A stretch of DNA of 64,000 nucleotides from NCBI GenBank assembly GCA_017403955.1, contig JAFRDH010000024.1:62001-126000 (forward strand). Direction: 5' to 3'. The DNA comes from Mogibacterium sp. (GTDB taxonomy: Bacteria; Bacillota; Clostridia; Peptostreptococcales; Anaerovoracaceae). The position numbers and the translations under genes are program-made. The notes under the pieces are model-generated. The model saw only the letters and a program-made list of their open reading frames with translations. It searched no databases and was not told the DNA's origin. The stretch's first letter is position 1, and the number at the start of each line of letters is the position of its first letter. Shown here piece after piece: positions 25,110 through 33,134 of this stretch.

Positions 25110-25646
25110 TCAATACATCAGTATTTTGGCCAGTATCCCGGCGATCTCATGCGGAGACTCCCTGTTATCTTTGTTCAACCATAAGTATACTACCCGGTAT
25201 GCCCCATAGGTCATATAGTTGTAAAGATAATCAAGTTCATTCTCGTCATGCCGGTCACTGCATTTTTTAAGGACTGCCTCTTTGACAGCCTCCATGGAGA
25301 AGACTTTCTGCGGAAATGCCGGATCCACATTATTGTTGAATATCAGTCTGGCGAATTCCAGATGATTTTCAAGATAAGAGCAGGCCGTCTCTATGGCTTT
25401 TATAGTATCTGATTCAAGTTCTCTGATCACATCTGCAAGAAAAACCAGCAGATCTTTCTCCATATCCGAAAGAAGATCAAACTGGCTCCCATAGTACTTA
25501 TAGAAAGTTGTTCGATTGACATCAGCCCTTTCGCAAAGTTCACGGATAGAGACATGATAGATGTCCTTTTCCTTCAGAATTTCTGTCAATGCGTCTTTCA
25601 TCATACGCTTTGACATTGCAGTTCTGCGGTCTTCCCTCTTCTCCAC
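25110..25646 (-). CDS. TetR family regulator
   Basis: 178 residues from a GTG start (VEKREDRRTAMSKRMM) with AAGGAGG six bases upstream. The helix-turn-helix is SIRELCERADVNRTTFYKYYGSQFDLL; the C-terminal ligand domain is short, of the TetR_C_7-like type. It is divergent from the TauE-lipid-kinase gene, and a palindrome in the shared region (25742-25753) sits in the promoter spacer of that gene, so it is probably its repressor. Confidence 0.87.
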   Translation of the reverse strand: MEKREDRRTAMSKRMMKDALTEILKEKDIYHVSIRELCERADVNRTTFYKYYGSQFDLLSDMEKDLLVFLADVIRELESDTIKAIETACSYLENHLEFARLIFNNNVDPAFPQKVFSMEAVKEAVLKKCSDRHDENELDYLYNYMTYGAYRVVYLWLNKDNRESPHEIAGILAKILMY

Positions 25647-25732
25647 GAGCAGCCTCCTTAACAATTTCTGCACATTTATCAACACTATGACGCAGTATGT
25701 TGGAAAACAATCCGTTCATGAAAATCTGTCGG

Positions 25733-25761
25733 TTGTAACCTCAACACGTGTTGATTATAAT
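25733..25761 (+). promoter_or_regulatory. Promoter and TetR operator of the TauE-fusion gene
   Basis: TTGTAA (25733-25738), 17 bp, TATAAT (25756-25761). The spacer holds the perfect palindrome CAACACGTGTTG (25742-25753). A weaker related repeat with CAACA/TGTTG ends lies at 25680-25702, close to the tetR start, consistent with dual control. Confidence 0.65.
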
Positions 25762-25806
25762 TATGTGCACTATGAAAAACTATGTCAAGCAGAGGTTTGA
25801 GTCTTT

Positions 25807-27336
25807 ATGGAGTATTTCTGGTATATCCTTGCTGCTGCAGGTGCCGGCATCGGAACCGGGCTTGCAGGTCTCTCCGCAGCAACTGTTATGGTTCCTATAC
25901 TGATCGTTTTATGCCCGTCTTTCAGCGGCGAAACAGGCGCTTATCAGGCTACCGCTATTGCCCTCGCGTCAGATATTCTCGGCTCTGCTGTAACAACTTA
26001 TACCTACGCGAAACATAAGAATATCGATCTCAAGCGTGGCTGGATCATGCTTGTTTGTATTCTTGCTATGTGTACAGTCGGCAGCTATGTTGCTTTTATC
26101 GTTGGGAATGTCGTTCTTGGCGGATTCACTCTTTTCCTCACCTTCTTCATCGGTATCCGTTTTCTTGTCAAGCCGGATACCAGCCGTAAGGATCAGGCTG
26201 CCAAAGGGGAAAAGCTCGACTTAAAGGGGATCATCATTTCCCTGTTCTTCGGACTTACGATAGGCTTTGGCACAGGATTTGTAGGAACGGGCGGAGGAAT
26301 GATGATGCTGGTCGTTTTTACAGCATTTCTTGGGATGGAACTAAAAACCGCAGTCGGAACAAGCACCTTTATTATGACGTTCACAGCTCTGATAGCTTCT
26401 GTGAGCCATATCCTGATCCATCCTGCGATCGTTCTGGAAAAATGAAATGTGATGCTGATCTGTATCGTCACAGCAACAGCTGCGAGTCTGGTTTCCGCAC
26501 GCTTTGCAAACAAAGTACAGAGCCGTACAGTCGGCCTTGTGACGGGCTGTGTACTGACTCTGCTTGGCGCCTCTATGCTGATCCTGAATTATTGGGGTTT
26601 CCTTTCAGGATTCGATCTGTTCGTTGAGATCCTTCACTGCATAGGCACGCTAGTTGCCTTTATCATTCCTTGTCTGATCATTCTGCTGCCGGTCCGCTTC
26701 CTGACAAATATCCCGTCCTTTGTATTCCGCAAGCTCCTGCATATTGTTGCCGTTACCTGCGTGTCTCTGACGATCCTGACATCAAAAAGCTGGCAGGCAG
26801 CCTCAATGACCTGCGTTATTTTTGCTGTCATTATTTATCCGCTTTTAACTCTTGTTGAAAAAGAAGGCTGGTATCCTAAGCTGTTCGTGGAGAAAACCAA
26901 AGGAGAGATCAGACGCAGTCTTCTGATGTTATTCTTTATGGTTGCGTTTCTGATCATGGTTTGCTGGGGGTTCTTCAACGAGCCGAATTTGTGTGCTGCT
27001 TCAATTCTCATGTGGGGCACGGGAGATGCGGCAGCTGCACTGTTCGGTATTCCATATGGAAAACATAAGATCAAAACAAGATGGACTGACGGAAAAAAGT
27101 CCTGGGAAGGCAGCCTGTCGATGTTTGTTGTCTCTTTTGCGAGCGGACTGTTGATGCTTCTCTTAACTCATGATTCAGGCTTAGGATATGTGCTTCTTTC
27201 TGCCTTATCCGGGGCGCTTCTTGGTGCGATGACAGAACTATTCTCTCCGAGCGAATATGATACGATCACTGTACCTGCTGTTATCGCGGCAGTATTGCTC
27301 ATCATTAACAGCACTGTCCACGTACTGCACTTTTAG
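25807..27336 (+). pseudogene. TauE/SafE transporter - dolichol/phytol kinase-like fusion, interrupted by TGA
   Basis: One frame runs through 25807-27336 except for a single TGA at 26443-26445. Before it: 212 residues of a TauE/SafE anion exporter (GTGLAGLSAATVMVPIL, then the second repeat GFGTGFVGTGGGMMMLVVF). After it: the missing last TauE helices (MLICIVTATAASLVSARFA, then TVGLVTGCVLTLLGASML), then a ~215-residue CTP-dependent polyprenol/phytol kinase-like domain with GDAAAALFGIPYGKHKI and GKKSWEGS. TGG (Trp) to TGA is the simplest change. It may be a pseudogene, two polypeptides by re-initiation (GTG/ATG follow at once), or a read-through product. Confidence 0.75.
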
Positions 27337-28052
27337 TTGTTTCCGGCGGTCGGATCATACATCCAGCCATTATCATCATGATATATCATCTGCCTGGTCA
27401 TGCCGCAGTCTATGCATATGTTTTCTCCGGTGATGAATCCTGCTTTATCTGAGCAGAGATACATCACCATATTCGCGATATCCATCGGATCACCTACGCG
27501 GCCGGCAGGCTGCTGGAGAGCATCCGGTCCTTCATAGACAATGTAATCTGTATCGATCCATCCCGGTGAAATAGAGTTGACTCTTACTTTGCCGGCAAAA
27601 CTTACGGCAAGTGCGTGCGTCAGCGCGGCTATACCGCCTTTCGCTGCTGTATAGCTTTCAGTCTGAGGCTGACTCATTCTGTCTCTCGATGAAGAAATAT
27701 TGACGATCGATGCTCCTTCTCTGAAATATGGCGAGAAAAGCTTTGCCAGATAAAACGGCGCTGTTACGCCTACGGCAAGAGCATACTGAAATTCTTCATA
27801 GCTGCAATCGTCTATCCCCTTCATCAATGGCAGCGCGTTGTTGATCAGATAGATGACCCCTCCGGATTCTCTGATCACAGTATCAGCAAATGCTTCCAGA
27901 ACACTTTTGTCAGATACATCTCCGACATAATGATCTCCTTCAGCAATATCTATAACATATACCTTGACTCCAGCCTTCCGGAATTCCTCAGCGATGCATT
28001 TACCTATCCCATGCGCACCGCCTGTGACAACTGCAGTTTTGTTTTCACTCAT
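27333..28052 (-). CDS. SDR family oxidoreductase
   Basis: 239 residues from MSENKTAVVTGG. Nucleotide motif TGGAHGIG, active-site SSSRD region and YTAAK. The usual NNAG is NNAL, a mild departure. The C-terminus ends with the family's ITGENICIDCGMT. A GTG three codons upstream, nearer the GAGAGG site, is an alternative start. Its end overlaps the convergent lipid-kinase gene by 4 bp. Substrate unknown; a ketolipid is conceivable from the neighbourhood. Confidence 0.88.
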   Translation of the reverse strand: MSENKTAVVTGGAHGIGKCIAEEFRKAGVKVYVIDIAEGDHYVGDVSDKSVLEAFADTVIRESGGVIYLINNALPLMKGIDDCSYEEFQYALAVGVTAPFYLAKLFSPYFREGASIVNISSSRDRMSQPQTESYTAAKGGIAALTHALAVSFAGKVRVNSISPGWIDTDYIVYEGPDALQQPAGRVGDPMDIANMVMYLCSDKAGFITGENICIDCGMTRQMIYHDDNGWMYDPTAGNN

Positions 28053-28093
28053 GGCATTCACGTTTCCTCTCTTTGTGTTTTTCAAAAGGTCTG

Positions 28094-28942
28094 TCAGCTT
28101 ACGTTCTGGCGCCATTTCAATATGGCCATCGCAATAATAATTATGTATCCGCAGAGGCTCAGTGCATCCGGTAATTCACCAAACGCGATCAGTCCCCAAA
28201 TCGAGGTGAACAGTATATTTGTGTAGTCGTATACCGAGATTTCCTTAGCAGGAGCAAAAGTATATGCGGCAGTTATGGTGAGCTGCCCACCCATCGCAGA
28301 CATTCCTGCCCCCATAAGTATCAGCAACTGCGCTGTAGTCATAGGGTGATAATCAAACAACATAAAAGGCAGACACACTATGCACGAGAAAAGTGAGAAT
28401 ACCATTATTATGACAGGTCCGCGCTCACCGCTTATGCCGAGTTTGCGCACATATGTGTATGCCGCTCCGGCGCCGAATCCTGACAGCAGTCCTGCGAAAG
28501 CCGGAATGCTTGCGATCCCTGCAGTCGGTTTGATCACGAGCACCGCTCCTAAGAACGCGACAGCCACGATAGTCCATTCTCTCTTTGTCGCTTTCTCCTT
28601 AAGAATGATTGCTGACATTATTATCGCGAAGAATGGAGACATTTTATTTAACACGCTAGCGTCAGCTATCGTTATATGGTCTATTGCCCAGAAGTTAAGG
28701 ATCACGCCCATCGTACCGTACAGCGAACGGCGTATAAGATCCGGCCAGCTCTCTTTTCTGATATAAAACTTCTCAGGTGTACGTGAAAGCAGGGCGATGG
28801 CAAACATAGCCGCTATCGCATTCCTGAAGAACGCTTTCTGCATTGTCGGAAGGTCACCGGCCATTCTTACGAACAGCGACATAAGTGAAAAGAAAAATGC
28901 CGATGCTATTATACAAATTATCCCTTTGGTTTTATTATTCAA
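28094..28942 (-). CDS. EamA family (DMT) exporter with regulated leader
   Basis: 282 residues, ten membrane helices, two EamA repeats (FFFSLMSLFVRMAGDLP, then NILFTSIWGLIAFGELPD). I choose the TTG at 28942 because AGGAG stands about ten bases upstream; the frame also continues to an ATG at 29026, but a strong terminator-like hairpin (28971-29000) lies between. The leader suggests attenuation. Substrate unknown. Confidence 0.85.
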   Translation of the reverse strand: MNNKTKGIICIIASAFFFSLMSLFVRMAGDLPTMQKAFFRNAIAAMFAIALLSRTPEKFYIRKESWPDLIRRSLYGTMGVILNFWAIDHITIADASVLNKMSPFFAIIMSAIILKEKATKREWTIVAVAFLGAVLVIKPTAGIASIPAFAGLLSGFGAGAAYTYVRKLGISGERGPVIIMVFSLFSCIVCLPFMLFDYHPMTTAQLLILMGAGMSAMGGQLTITAAYTFAPAKEISVYDYTNILFTSIWGLIAFGELPDALSLCGYIIIIAMAILKWRQNVS

Positions 28943-28970
28943 GTCCTCTCCTGCGTTCGGAACATAATTT

Positions 28971-29000
28971 AAAAAAAGCCGGCTGATATGCGGCGCCGGC
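28971..29000 (-). terminator. Attenuator-like terminator in the EamA leader
   Basis: Perfect 6-bp GCCGGC/GCCGGC arms around an 11-nt loop, followed by T7 on the minus strand, between the EamA promoter and its preferred start codon. The flanking hairpin at 29021-29053 may be the sensing or antiterminating partner. Confidence 0.7.
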
Positions 29001-29020
29001 CCGTTCTTCTTATCTATCTG

Positions 29021-29053
29021 AGCCATTCCTGCCTGATCTCAGAAAGAATGGCT
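29021..29053 (-). promoter_or_regulatory. Leader hairpin upstream of the EamA attenuator
   Basis: AGCCATTC and GAATGGCT form a perfect 8-bp stem with a 17-nt loop in the 5' leader. I could not match it to a known riboswitch class. Confidence 0.5.
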
Positions 29054-29064
29054 GTTGATTTTTA

Positions 29065-29093
29065 ATATTATAATCAGATGTCACGGTTGTCAA
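29065..29093 (-). promoter_or_regulatory. Promoter of the EamA gene
   Basis: Perfect TTGACA (29088-29093), 17 bp, TAATAT (29065-29070); a TATAAT overlaps at 29067-29072 with a shorter spacer. Confidence 0.65.
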
Positions 29094-29202
29094 TCTATTA
29101 TTCTATGTGTAATTACACTAATTAACCCTTGTTATTTCCACTACATTATGTTAAAAGTTAACAATATATGATTAATTGCAAAAAGGTTATTGGAGAAATG
29201 TA

Positions 29203-30396
29203 ATGGATATTTTTGCTAAATGTTATGAGACATCGATAGCAGATGAGATTCGTGAAAAAGATATATACCCGTATTTCCATGCGCTTGAGTCCAGACAGGC
29301 TCCGGAAGTCATAATGGAGGAAAAGAGCCGCATCATGCTCGGTTCTAACAACTATCTCGGGCTGACAACACATCCCGAAGTTATAGAAGCCGGAGTCCGG
29401 GCTTTTGAGGAATACGGTTCCGGTTGCTCAGGTTCACGCTTTCTGAACGGTACGTTAAAGCTTCATCTCCAGCTTGAAGAAGTGCTGGCCGAATTCCTGC
29501 GAAAAGAAGCAGTTATGACCTTCTCTACAGGATTCCAATCTAATCTCGGTATTATAAGTTCTATTGCCGGCCGCAATGATTACATCATCATGGACAGGGA
29601 AAACCATGCCAGTCTGTATGACGCATGCCGTCTTTCTTTCGGAAAGATGCTCCGATTCCGCCACAATGATATGGAAGACCTTGAACGGAAGCTCGAGAAA
29701 ATTCCGGAAAGCGCGGGACGCCTGATCGTCACTGACGGCGTCTTCTCCATGGGCGGCGATATCGCGAATCTTCCTGAGATCTGCAGACTGGCAAAGCAAT
29801 ATGATGCGCGTGTTATGGTTGACGATGCTCATGGGCTGGGTGTTATCGGTGAAGGGGGACGCGGAACAGCCAGTTATTACGGTCTGGAAGATGAAGTGGA
29901 TATCTATATGGGGACTTTCTCAAAATCTCTGGCTTCTCTGGGCGGATATATGGCTGCATCAAGCCGTATCGTAGACTATGTGAAGCATTCATCGAGGCCG
30001 TTTATCTTCTCAGCTTCGATCACGCCGGCGAGTTGCGCTTCGGCTCTGACCGCACTCAGGATCCTGAAAGAACACCCTGAACTTCCGGAAACTCTGCAGG
30101 AAAGAGCATTGTTCATGCGCGAAAAACTACATGAGGCTAATATCCGGACTAAGGAAACTAACGGTGAGAGGATCCCTATCATTCCGATCTACACTTACGA
30201 GCCGTTCACTACGCTGACCATCGCTAAGGAGCTTTTTGAGCACGGTGTCTATGTAAATCCATCTTTGCCGCCTGCTACGGCGCCAAACGAATGCCTTCTG
30301 CGGACAAGCCTGATGGCAACACACACAGAAGAACAGATAGAAAGAGCCGTCGCCATTATCGCTGAAGTTCTTCACGAACACAAAATCGGAATTTAG
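29203..30396 (+). CDS. Alpha-oxoamine synthase, serine palmitoyltransferase-like
   Basis: 397 residues from MDIFAKCYET, GGAG upstream. PLP-dependent alpha-oxoamine synthase: GSNNYLGLT (47-55), GSGCSGSRFLNGT (72-84), DDAHGLGVIGEGGRG (207-221) and PLP Lys241 in GTFSKSLAS. The IYPYFHALES start, the NDMEDLE stretch and the late LMATHT match bacterial serine palmitoyltransferases as I remember them more closely than KBL or BioF. It would condense an amino acid with an acyl-CoA. The family is certain; the substrate is inferred. Divergent from the EamA gene. Confidence 0.85.
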   Translation: MDIFAKCYETSIADEIREKDIYPYFHALESRQAPEVIMEEKSRIMLGSNNYLGLTTHPEVIEAGVRAFEEYGSGCSGSRFLNGTLKLHLQLEEVLAEFLRKEAVMTFSTGFQSNLGIISSIAGRNDYIIMDRENHASLYDACRLSFGKMLRFRHNDMEDLERKLEKIPESAGRLIVTDGVFSMGGDIANLPEICRLAKQYDARVMVDDAHGLGVIGEGGRGTASYYGLEDEVDIYMGTFSKSLASLGGYMAASSRIVDYVKHSSRPFIFSASITPASCASALTALRILKEHPELPETLQERALFMREKLHEANIRTKETNGERIPIIPIYTYEPFTTLTIAKELFEHGVYVNPSLPPATAPNECLLRTSLMATHTEEQIERAVAIIAEVLHEHKIGI

Positions 30397-30435
30397 GCAC
30401 GCCATTTACCAAAGAGATAATCAAATGCAAAAGAC

Positions 30436-30495
30436 CGCAGGGACGATTCTCATTGACACACTCCGGATTCTGTCAGTGAGGACGATTCTCCTGCG
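30436..30495. repeat. Compound REP-like element bounded by CGCAGG / CCTGCG
   Basis: Two same-strand pieces, GGGACGATTCTC...TGACACA and TGTCAGTGAGGACGATTCTC, match parts of the 31-bp elements at 45728 and 60326. Outer CGCAGG/CCTGCG arms close a 60-bp hairpin. Confidence 0.55.
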
Positions 30496-30499
30496 ATTT

Positions 30500-30644
30500 A
30501 CTGTAAAAGTTGGCTGGAATCAGGCAAATTGTCATGAAACAACAAGAAAAACAGGCTTTTCGGAGCCCGTTTTTATGTTTTTACTGTAAATATCGCTCTC
30601 TACTTCTGAGTTTGTCATGAAAAACCGCCATTTTTCATGACAAA
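30500..30644. repeat. Two diverged tandem units ending in a long palindrome
   Basis: ACTGTAAA is followed exactly 29 bases later by TTGTCATGAAA at both 30500/30529 and 30583/30612. In the second unit this becomes a perfect 14-bp inverted repeat TTTGTCATGAAAAA-N6-TTTTTCATGACAAA (30611-30644). Confidence 0.5.
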
Positions 30645-30744
30645 GGACTATTTATCAAGAGTTTTTTACATTAAACCCTAAATGCTGTTGCCACTCAGAG
30701 AAAACTGTAAAATGAGAAAAGAATACACGTAAAAGTCTGACTAT

Positions 30745-30780
30745 GGGGGCACCTCTATATGCGGTAGCCCCCCTTTCTTT
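30745..30780 (+). terminator. Terminator downstream of the SPT-like gene
   Basis: GGGGGC/GCCCCC stem with a 16-nt loop and TTTCTTTT tail on the plus strand. It separates the converging SPT-like and lipoprotein genes. Confidence 0.75.
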
Positions 30781-30814
30781 TGTTGTCTTTTGCGTGTTCG
30801 CCTGTCAAGCAGTT

Positions 30815-31273
30815 CTAATAGTCAGCTACTTCCAGTAGTTTTTTCTCTATTCTGGCTGTCACTTCCAGATAGTAAGCAAGTTCTGCCGCATTCATCTCTG
30901 ACTCATCCATGTTCTCCATTTGTTCAAACATTTCTGTCTCCTCTGCCAGCAACTCACTCATCTCACTCAGCAGCTCCAGGTCTGATGGATCCTCCTGATA
31001 TCCCTTCATTACTTCGCAGTAATGATCAAACCAGGCCTCATAATCATCCATAGTCTTCTTGAACTCCGGCGAGAGAATTTCTGGATCATCGGACTCTTCC
31101 TCCGGTTCTTGCTCAGTTTCAGTTTCTTCTTCATCCCCGGTAACTACCTCAGTCTTCGGTTCCTCGGATGCTTCATTCGCAGATCCAGATTCTTTGTTTC
31201 CTCCGCACGCCATGCATAGGAGTACCACCACCACAAACACGATCAGTATCGGTTTTTTCTTTTTCTTCTTCAT
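30815..31273 (-). CDS. Putative acidic lipoprotein
   Basis: 152 residues from MKKKKKKPILIVFVVVVLLCMACGG. A basic start, a hydrophobic core and a lipobox-like CMAC predict a lipoprotein with Cys22 or so as the first mature residue. An Asp/Glu-rich linker follows, then a helical domain of Met/Glu-rich helices (SDLELLSEMSELLAEETEMFEQ). AGGAG precedes the ATG. It starts 5 bp after the MerR stop, so MerR probably controls it. Function unknown. Confidence 0.75.
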   Translation of the reverse strand: MKKKKKKPILIVFVVVVLLCMACGGNKESGSANEASEEPKTEVVTGDEEETETEQEPEEESDDPEILSPEFKKTMDDYEAWFDHYCEVMKGYQEDPSDLELLSEMSELLAEETEMFEQMENMDESEMNAAELAYYLEVTARIEKKLLEVADY

Positions 31274-31277
31274 ATTC

Positions 31278-31691
31278 CTATTCTCCTCTTTCAGTACATA
31301 TTTTCTCAAAGACCTTATCCAACAGATCATCCTTGACTTCCTCATCTGCAGAAAGTTCGTCGACCAGAAGCAACATACCTGCTACGGTGATTTGCTCATC
31401 TATTAATTCCCGCTCTTTACGCAATTCTTCAAGTCTCGTTCTGAGTACTATTTCATCCATTCCATCCACGTTGTCTATAACTAAAGCTATTTTTTCAACA
31501 GGTATCCCTATCCTTCTCAGCAATAGTATTCTCTTAGCCCGTCTTACAGCCTCGTCATCATACAGCCACTCCTTCCGTCCGTCAGAATTGCGCACTGTAG
31601 GATGCAGAAGGCCCTTGCTGTCGTAATATCTTAATGCATTCACTGTAATTCCTGTGATTTCAGTGACTTCCCGGATCGTATTCAATGACAT
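31278..31691 (-). CDS. MerR family regulator
   Basis: 137 residues from MSLNTIREVTEITGITVNALRYYDSKGLL, a standard MerR helix-turn-helix, then a coiled helix (RTRLEELRKERELIDEQI) and a short effector region without Cys, so a metal sensor is unlikely. AGAGG lies upstream. It is transcribed from its own 19-bp-spacer promoter and leads into the lipoprotein gene, suggesting envelope or drug sensing. Confidence 0.88.
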   Translation of the reverse strand: MSLNTIREVTEITGITVNALRYYDSKGLLHPTVRNSDGRKEWLYDDEAVRRAKRILLLRRIGIPVEKIALVIDNVDGMDEIVLRTRLEELRKERELIDEQITVAGMLLLVDELSADEEVKDDLLDKVFEKICTERGE

Positions 31692-31709
31692 TGCATACCT
31701 CTCTTTCCA

Positions 31710-31740
31710 ACTATACATCTCGTTGTAACGACGAGGTCAA
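31710..31740 (-). promoter_or_regulatory. MerR-type promoter with 19-bp spacer
   Basis: TTGACC (31735-31740) and TATAGT (31710-31715), 19-bp spacer containing the near-palindrome CTCGTCGTTACAACGAG. Autoregulation of the adjacent merR gene is expected. Confidence 0.7.
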
Positions 31741-31802
31741 TGCCATATTTGAAACACTTTATCCGCTTGTAATTACACCTCTTTTCTGCACAGCACCTCG
31801 TC

Positions 31803-31821
31803 ATAAGAAAATGTTTCTTAT
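31803..31821. promoter_or_regulatory. 8-3-8 palindrome ATAAGAAA-ATG-TTTCTTAT
   Basis: Perfect inverted repeat in the gap between the LysR remnant and the merR gene, immediately followed on the plus strand by TATAAT (31819-31824). No gene lies close downstream on the plus strand. It might be an orphan operator left from the degraded locus. Confidence 0.35.
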
Positions 31822-31867
31822 AATAGGCGTTGTAAATTTTGCGAATTCTGATTCGGTATCAGCCAAA

Positions 31868-31898
31868 AGAAAAACCGGGGACTTAGGTTTGTCCCCGG
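31868..31898 (-). terminator. Terminator after the LysR remnant
   Basis: CCGGGGAC/GTCCCCGG, 8-bp GC-rich stem, 8-nt loop, then TTTTTC on the minus strand. Confidence 0.75.
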
Positions 31899-31914
31899 AT
31901 TACGGATCAAGCTG

Positions 31915-32360
31915 TTATATGCTGCCTTTATCGAAAATTTGTCTCAGAAGTTTCATATATATCCGCTCTTCTTCGGTTATTTTCCTTTCATTTCTGTATA
32001 TGTATGCAGTTTTGATCGTATATGGATAGTCCAGCACAGGAATGCTCACGCTATTCTCAAGGCCAAGCAATTCGCACTGAGCGTTATTGCCAAGATAGTA
32101 CCCGTCAGAATTCAGTATCAGACTTCGAAGTGCTCCTCTGCTGTTGGTCAGGATCCGTTTATTCTGTGATCTCCAGTCGAAAGCATGGATATTTGAACAG
32201 TAATTGATACCTGAAAGATCTTCGTCTGAAAAAGAGATATGCAGATATGGTTTCATGTTAACATATGTTATTTGTTTGCAGTTATCATGGTCGCGTATAG
32301 CGCTATTCGCAATATACATAAGTGAGTCCTGCAGGCTTTTGGTAAAATCTGATACAGGAA
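31915..32360 (-). pseudogene. LysR family regulator remnant (effector domain only)
   Basis: The frame encodes about 145 residues resembling the C-terminal half of a LysR substrate-binding domain: MKPYLHISFSDEDL, SRGALRSLILNSDGYYLGN, VSIPVLDYPYTIKTAYIYRNER and a final LLRQIF helix. The N-terminal winged helix and the first half of the effector domain are missing, and the plus-strand gene at 32387 occupies the place where they should be. A truncated relic is the best explanation. Confidence 0.6.
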
Positions 32361-32386
32361 CACGCGGGCATACAAAGGAGATACAC

Positions 32387-33064
32387 ATGCATTCAAAAGT
32401 AATAACAACCATTGTCTTATCAGTAGTACTGATCGTTTTGACTTCAGCGCACTCTTTTGCTGTCGATACAGAAGGTGGCCTTCATTTTGATGTTCACGAC
32501 GGCTGGGAACAGACAGAATTGGGTAAAAAAGAAAAGGATCTTATATTTCATGGAGAATCAAAGTCTCTTGGACTGGAGCTGGGAGTCTTTACTCATCGAA
32601 CCATCCAGACCAATCTTGAAAACAACTGGATCGATCTCTCTGAAGCTGAACTTGAAGCTAAAGCAGAGGATGTTATAAACAGCCAGAAAGAAAATGGTGA
32701 TATCATCGTTAACGATTATTCGATTCTGAATACTGATCAAATGAGGTTTATAGTATTTAACGGGATAGTAAAGAATAAAGAATCGAAAGAAAAGAATTTC
32801 ATCCAATATTTAACTATAGTCAACGGAGAATCTCTGCATTTCAGCTTTTACAGTGACACCCCTTTGACTAAGGAGCAACTTGCCGCATCAGAAGCTATAG
32901 TACACAGCGCAAGAGTGGATGCTCTCACCGAAAAGAAGATTGACAATGCTCTGATCATAAAGCTTGCCGGTCTTGCATTAGTATTAATTCTGATGATTGC
33001 TTCCGTGATCTGGCATGTGCGTCATTATCGCAAAAAAACAATGAAAAAAGGCGATTTTCGCTAA
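32387..33064 (+). CDS. Secreted, membrane-anchored hypothetical protein
   Basis: 225 residues from MHSKVITTIVLSVV, with AAAGGAG six bases before the ATG. Signal peptide of ~25 residues (cleavage after SFA), an extracellular ~180-residue domain opening GGLHFDVHDGWEQTEL, then one membrane helix near the C-terminus (IIKLAGLALVLILMIASVIW) and a basic tail. The pattern of strand-rich domain plus TM resembles PsbP/DcrB-like surface proteins, but this is not certain. The last codons overlap the terminator of the convergent gene. Confidence 0.75.
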   Translation: MHSKVITTIVLSVVLIVLTSAHSFAVDTEGGLHFDVHDGWEQTELGKKEKDLIFHGESKSLGLELGVFTHRTIQTNLENNWIDLSEAELEAKAEDVINSQKENGDIIVNDYSILNTDQMRFIVFNGIVKNKESKEKNFIQYLTIVNGESLHFSFYSDTPLTKEQLAASEAIVHSARVDALTEKKIDNALIIKLAGLALVLILMIASVIWHVRHYRKKTMKKGDFR

Positions 33065-33081
33065 AAACTGCAAAAATCGCC
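33044..33081 (-). terminator. Terminator of the Gfo/Idh/MocA gene
   Basis: GGCGATTTTTGC/GCGAAAATCGCC stem then T6 on the minus strand. It lies over the final codons of the converging plus-strand gene, so it does double duty. Confidence 0.75.
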
Positions 33082-33134
33082 AAATCTTGAAGACCTTCTT
33101 TTTCAGAGATCATGGATCGATCCCGATAACTCAA

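Larger units (their letters stand above)
30397..30814. other. Gene-free, repeat-rich intergenic region
   Basis: No credible frame on either strand. It contains a compound copy of the GGGACGRTTCTC / TGACAC repeat (30436-30495), two spaced ACTGTAAA-N21-TTGTCATGAAA units (30500 and 30583), a 14-bp perfect inverted repeat (30611-30644) and a strong terminator (30745-30780). Confidence 0.6.

Noticed and set aside
28971-29060. Guanidine, fluoride, preQ1 or TPP riboswitch at the EamA leader
   Set aside because: Conserved cores of these classes are not present; only two hairpins can be supported.
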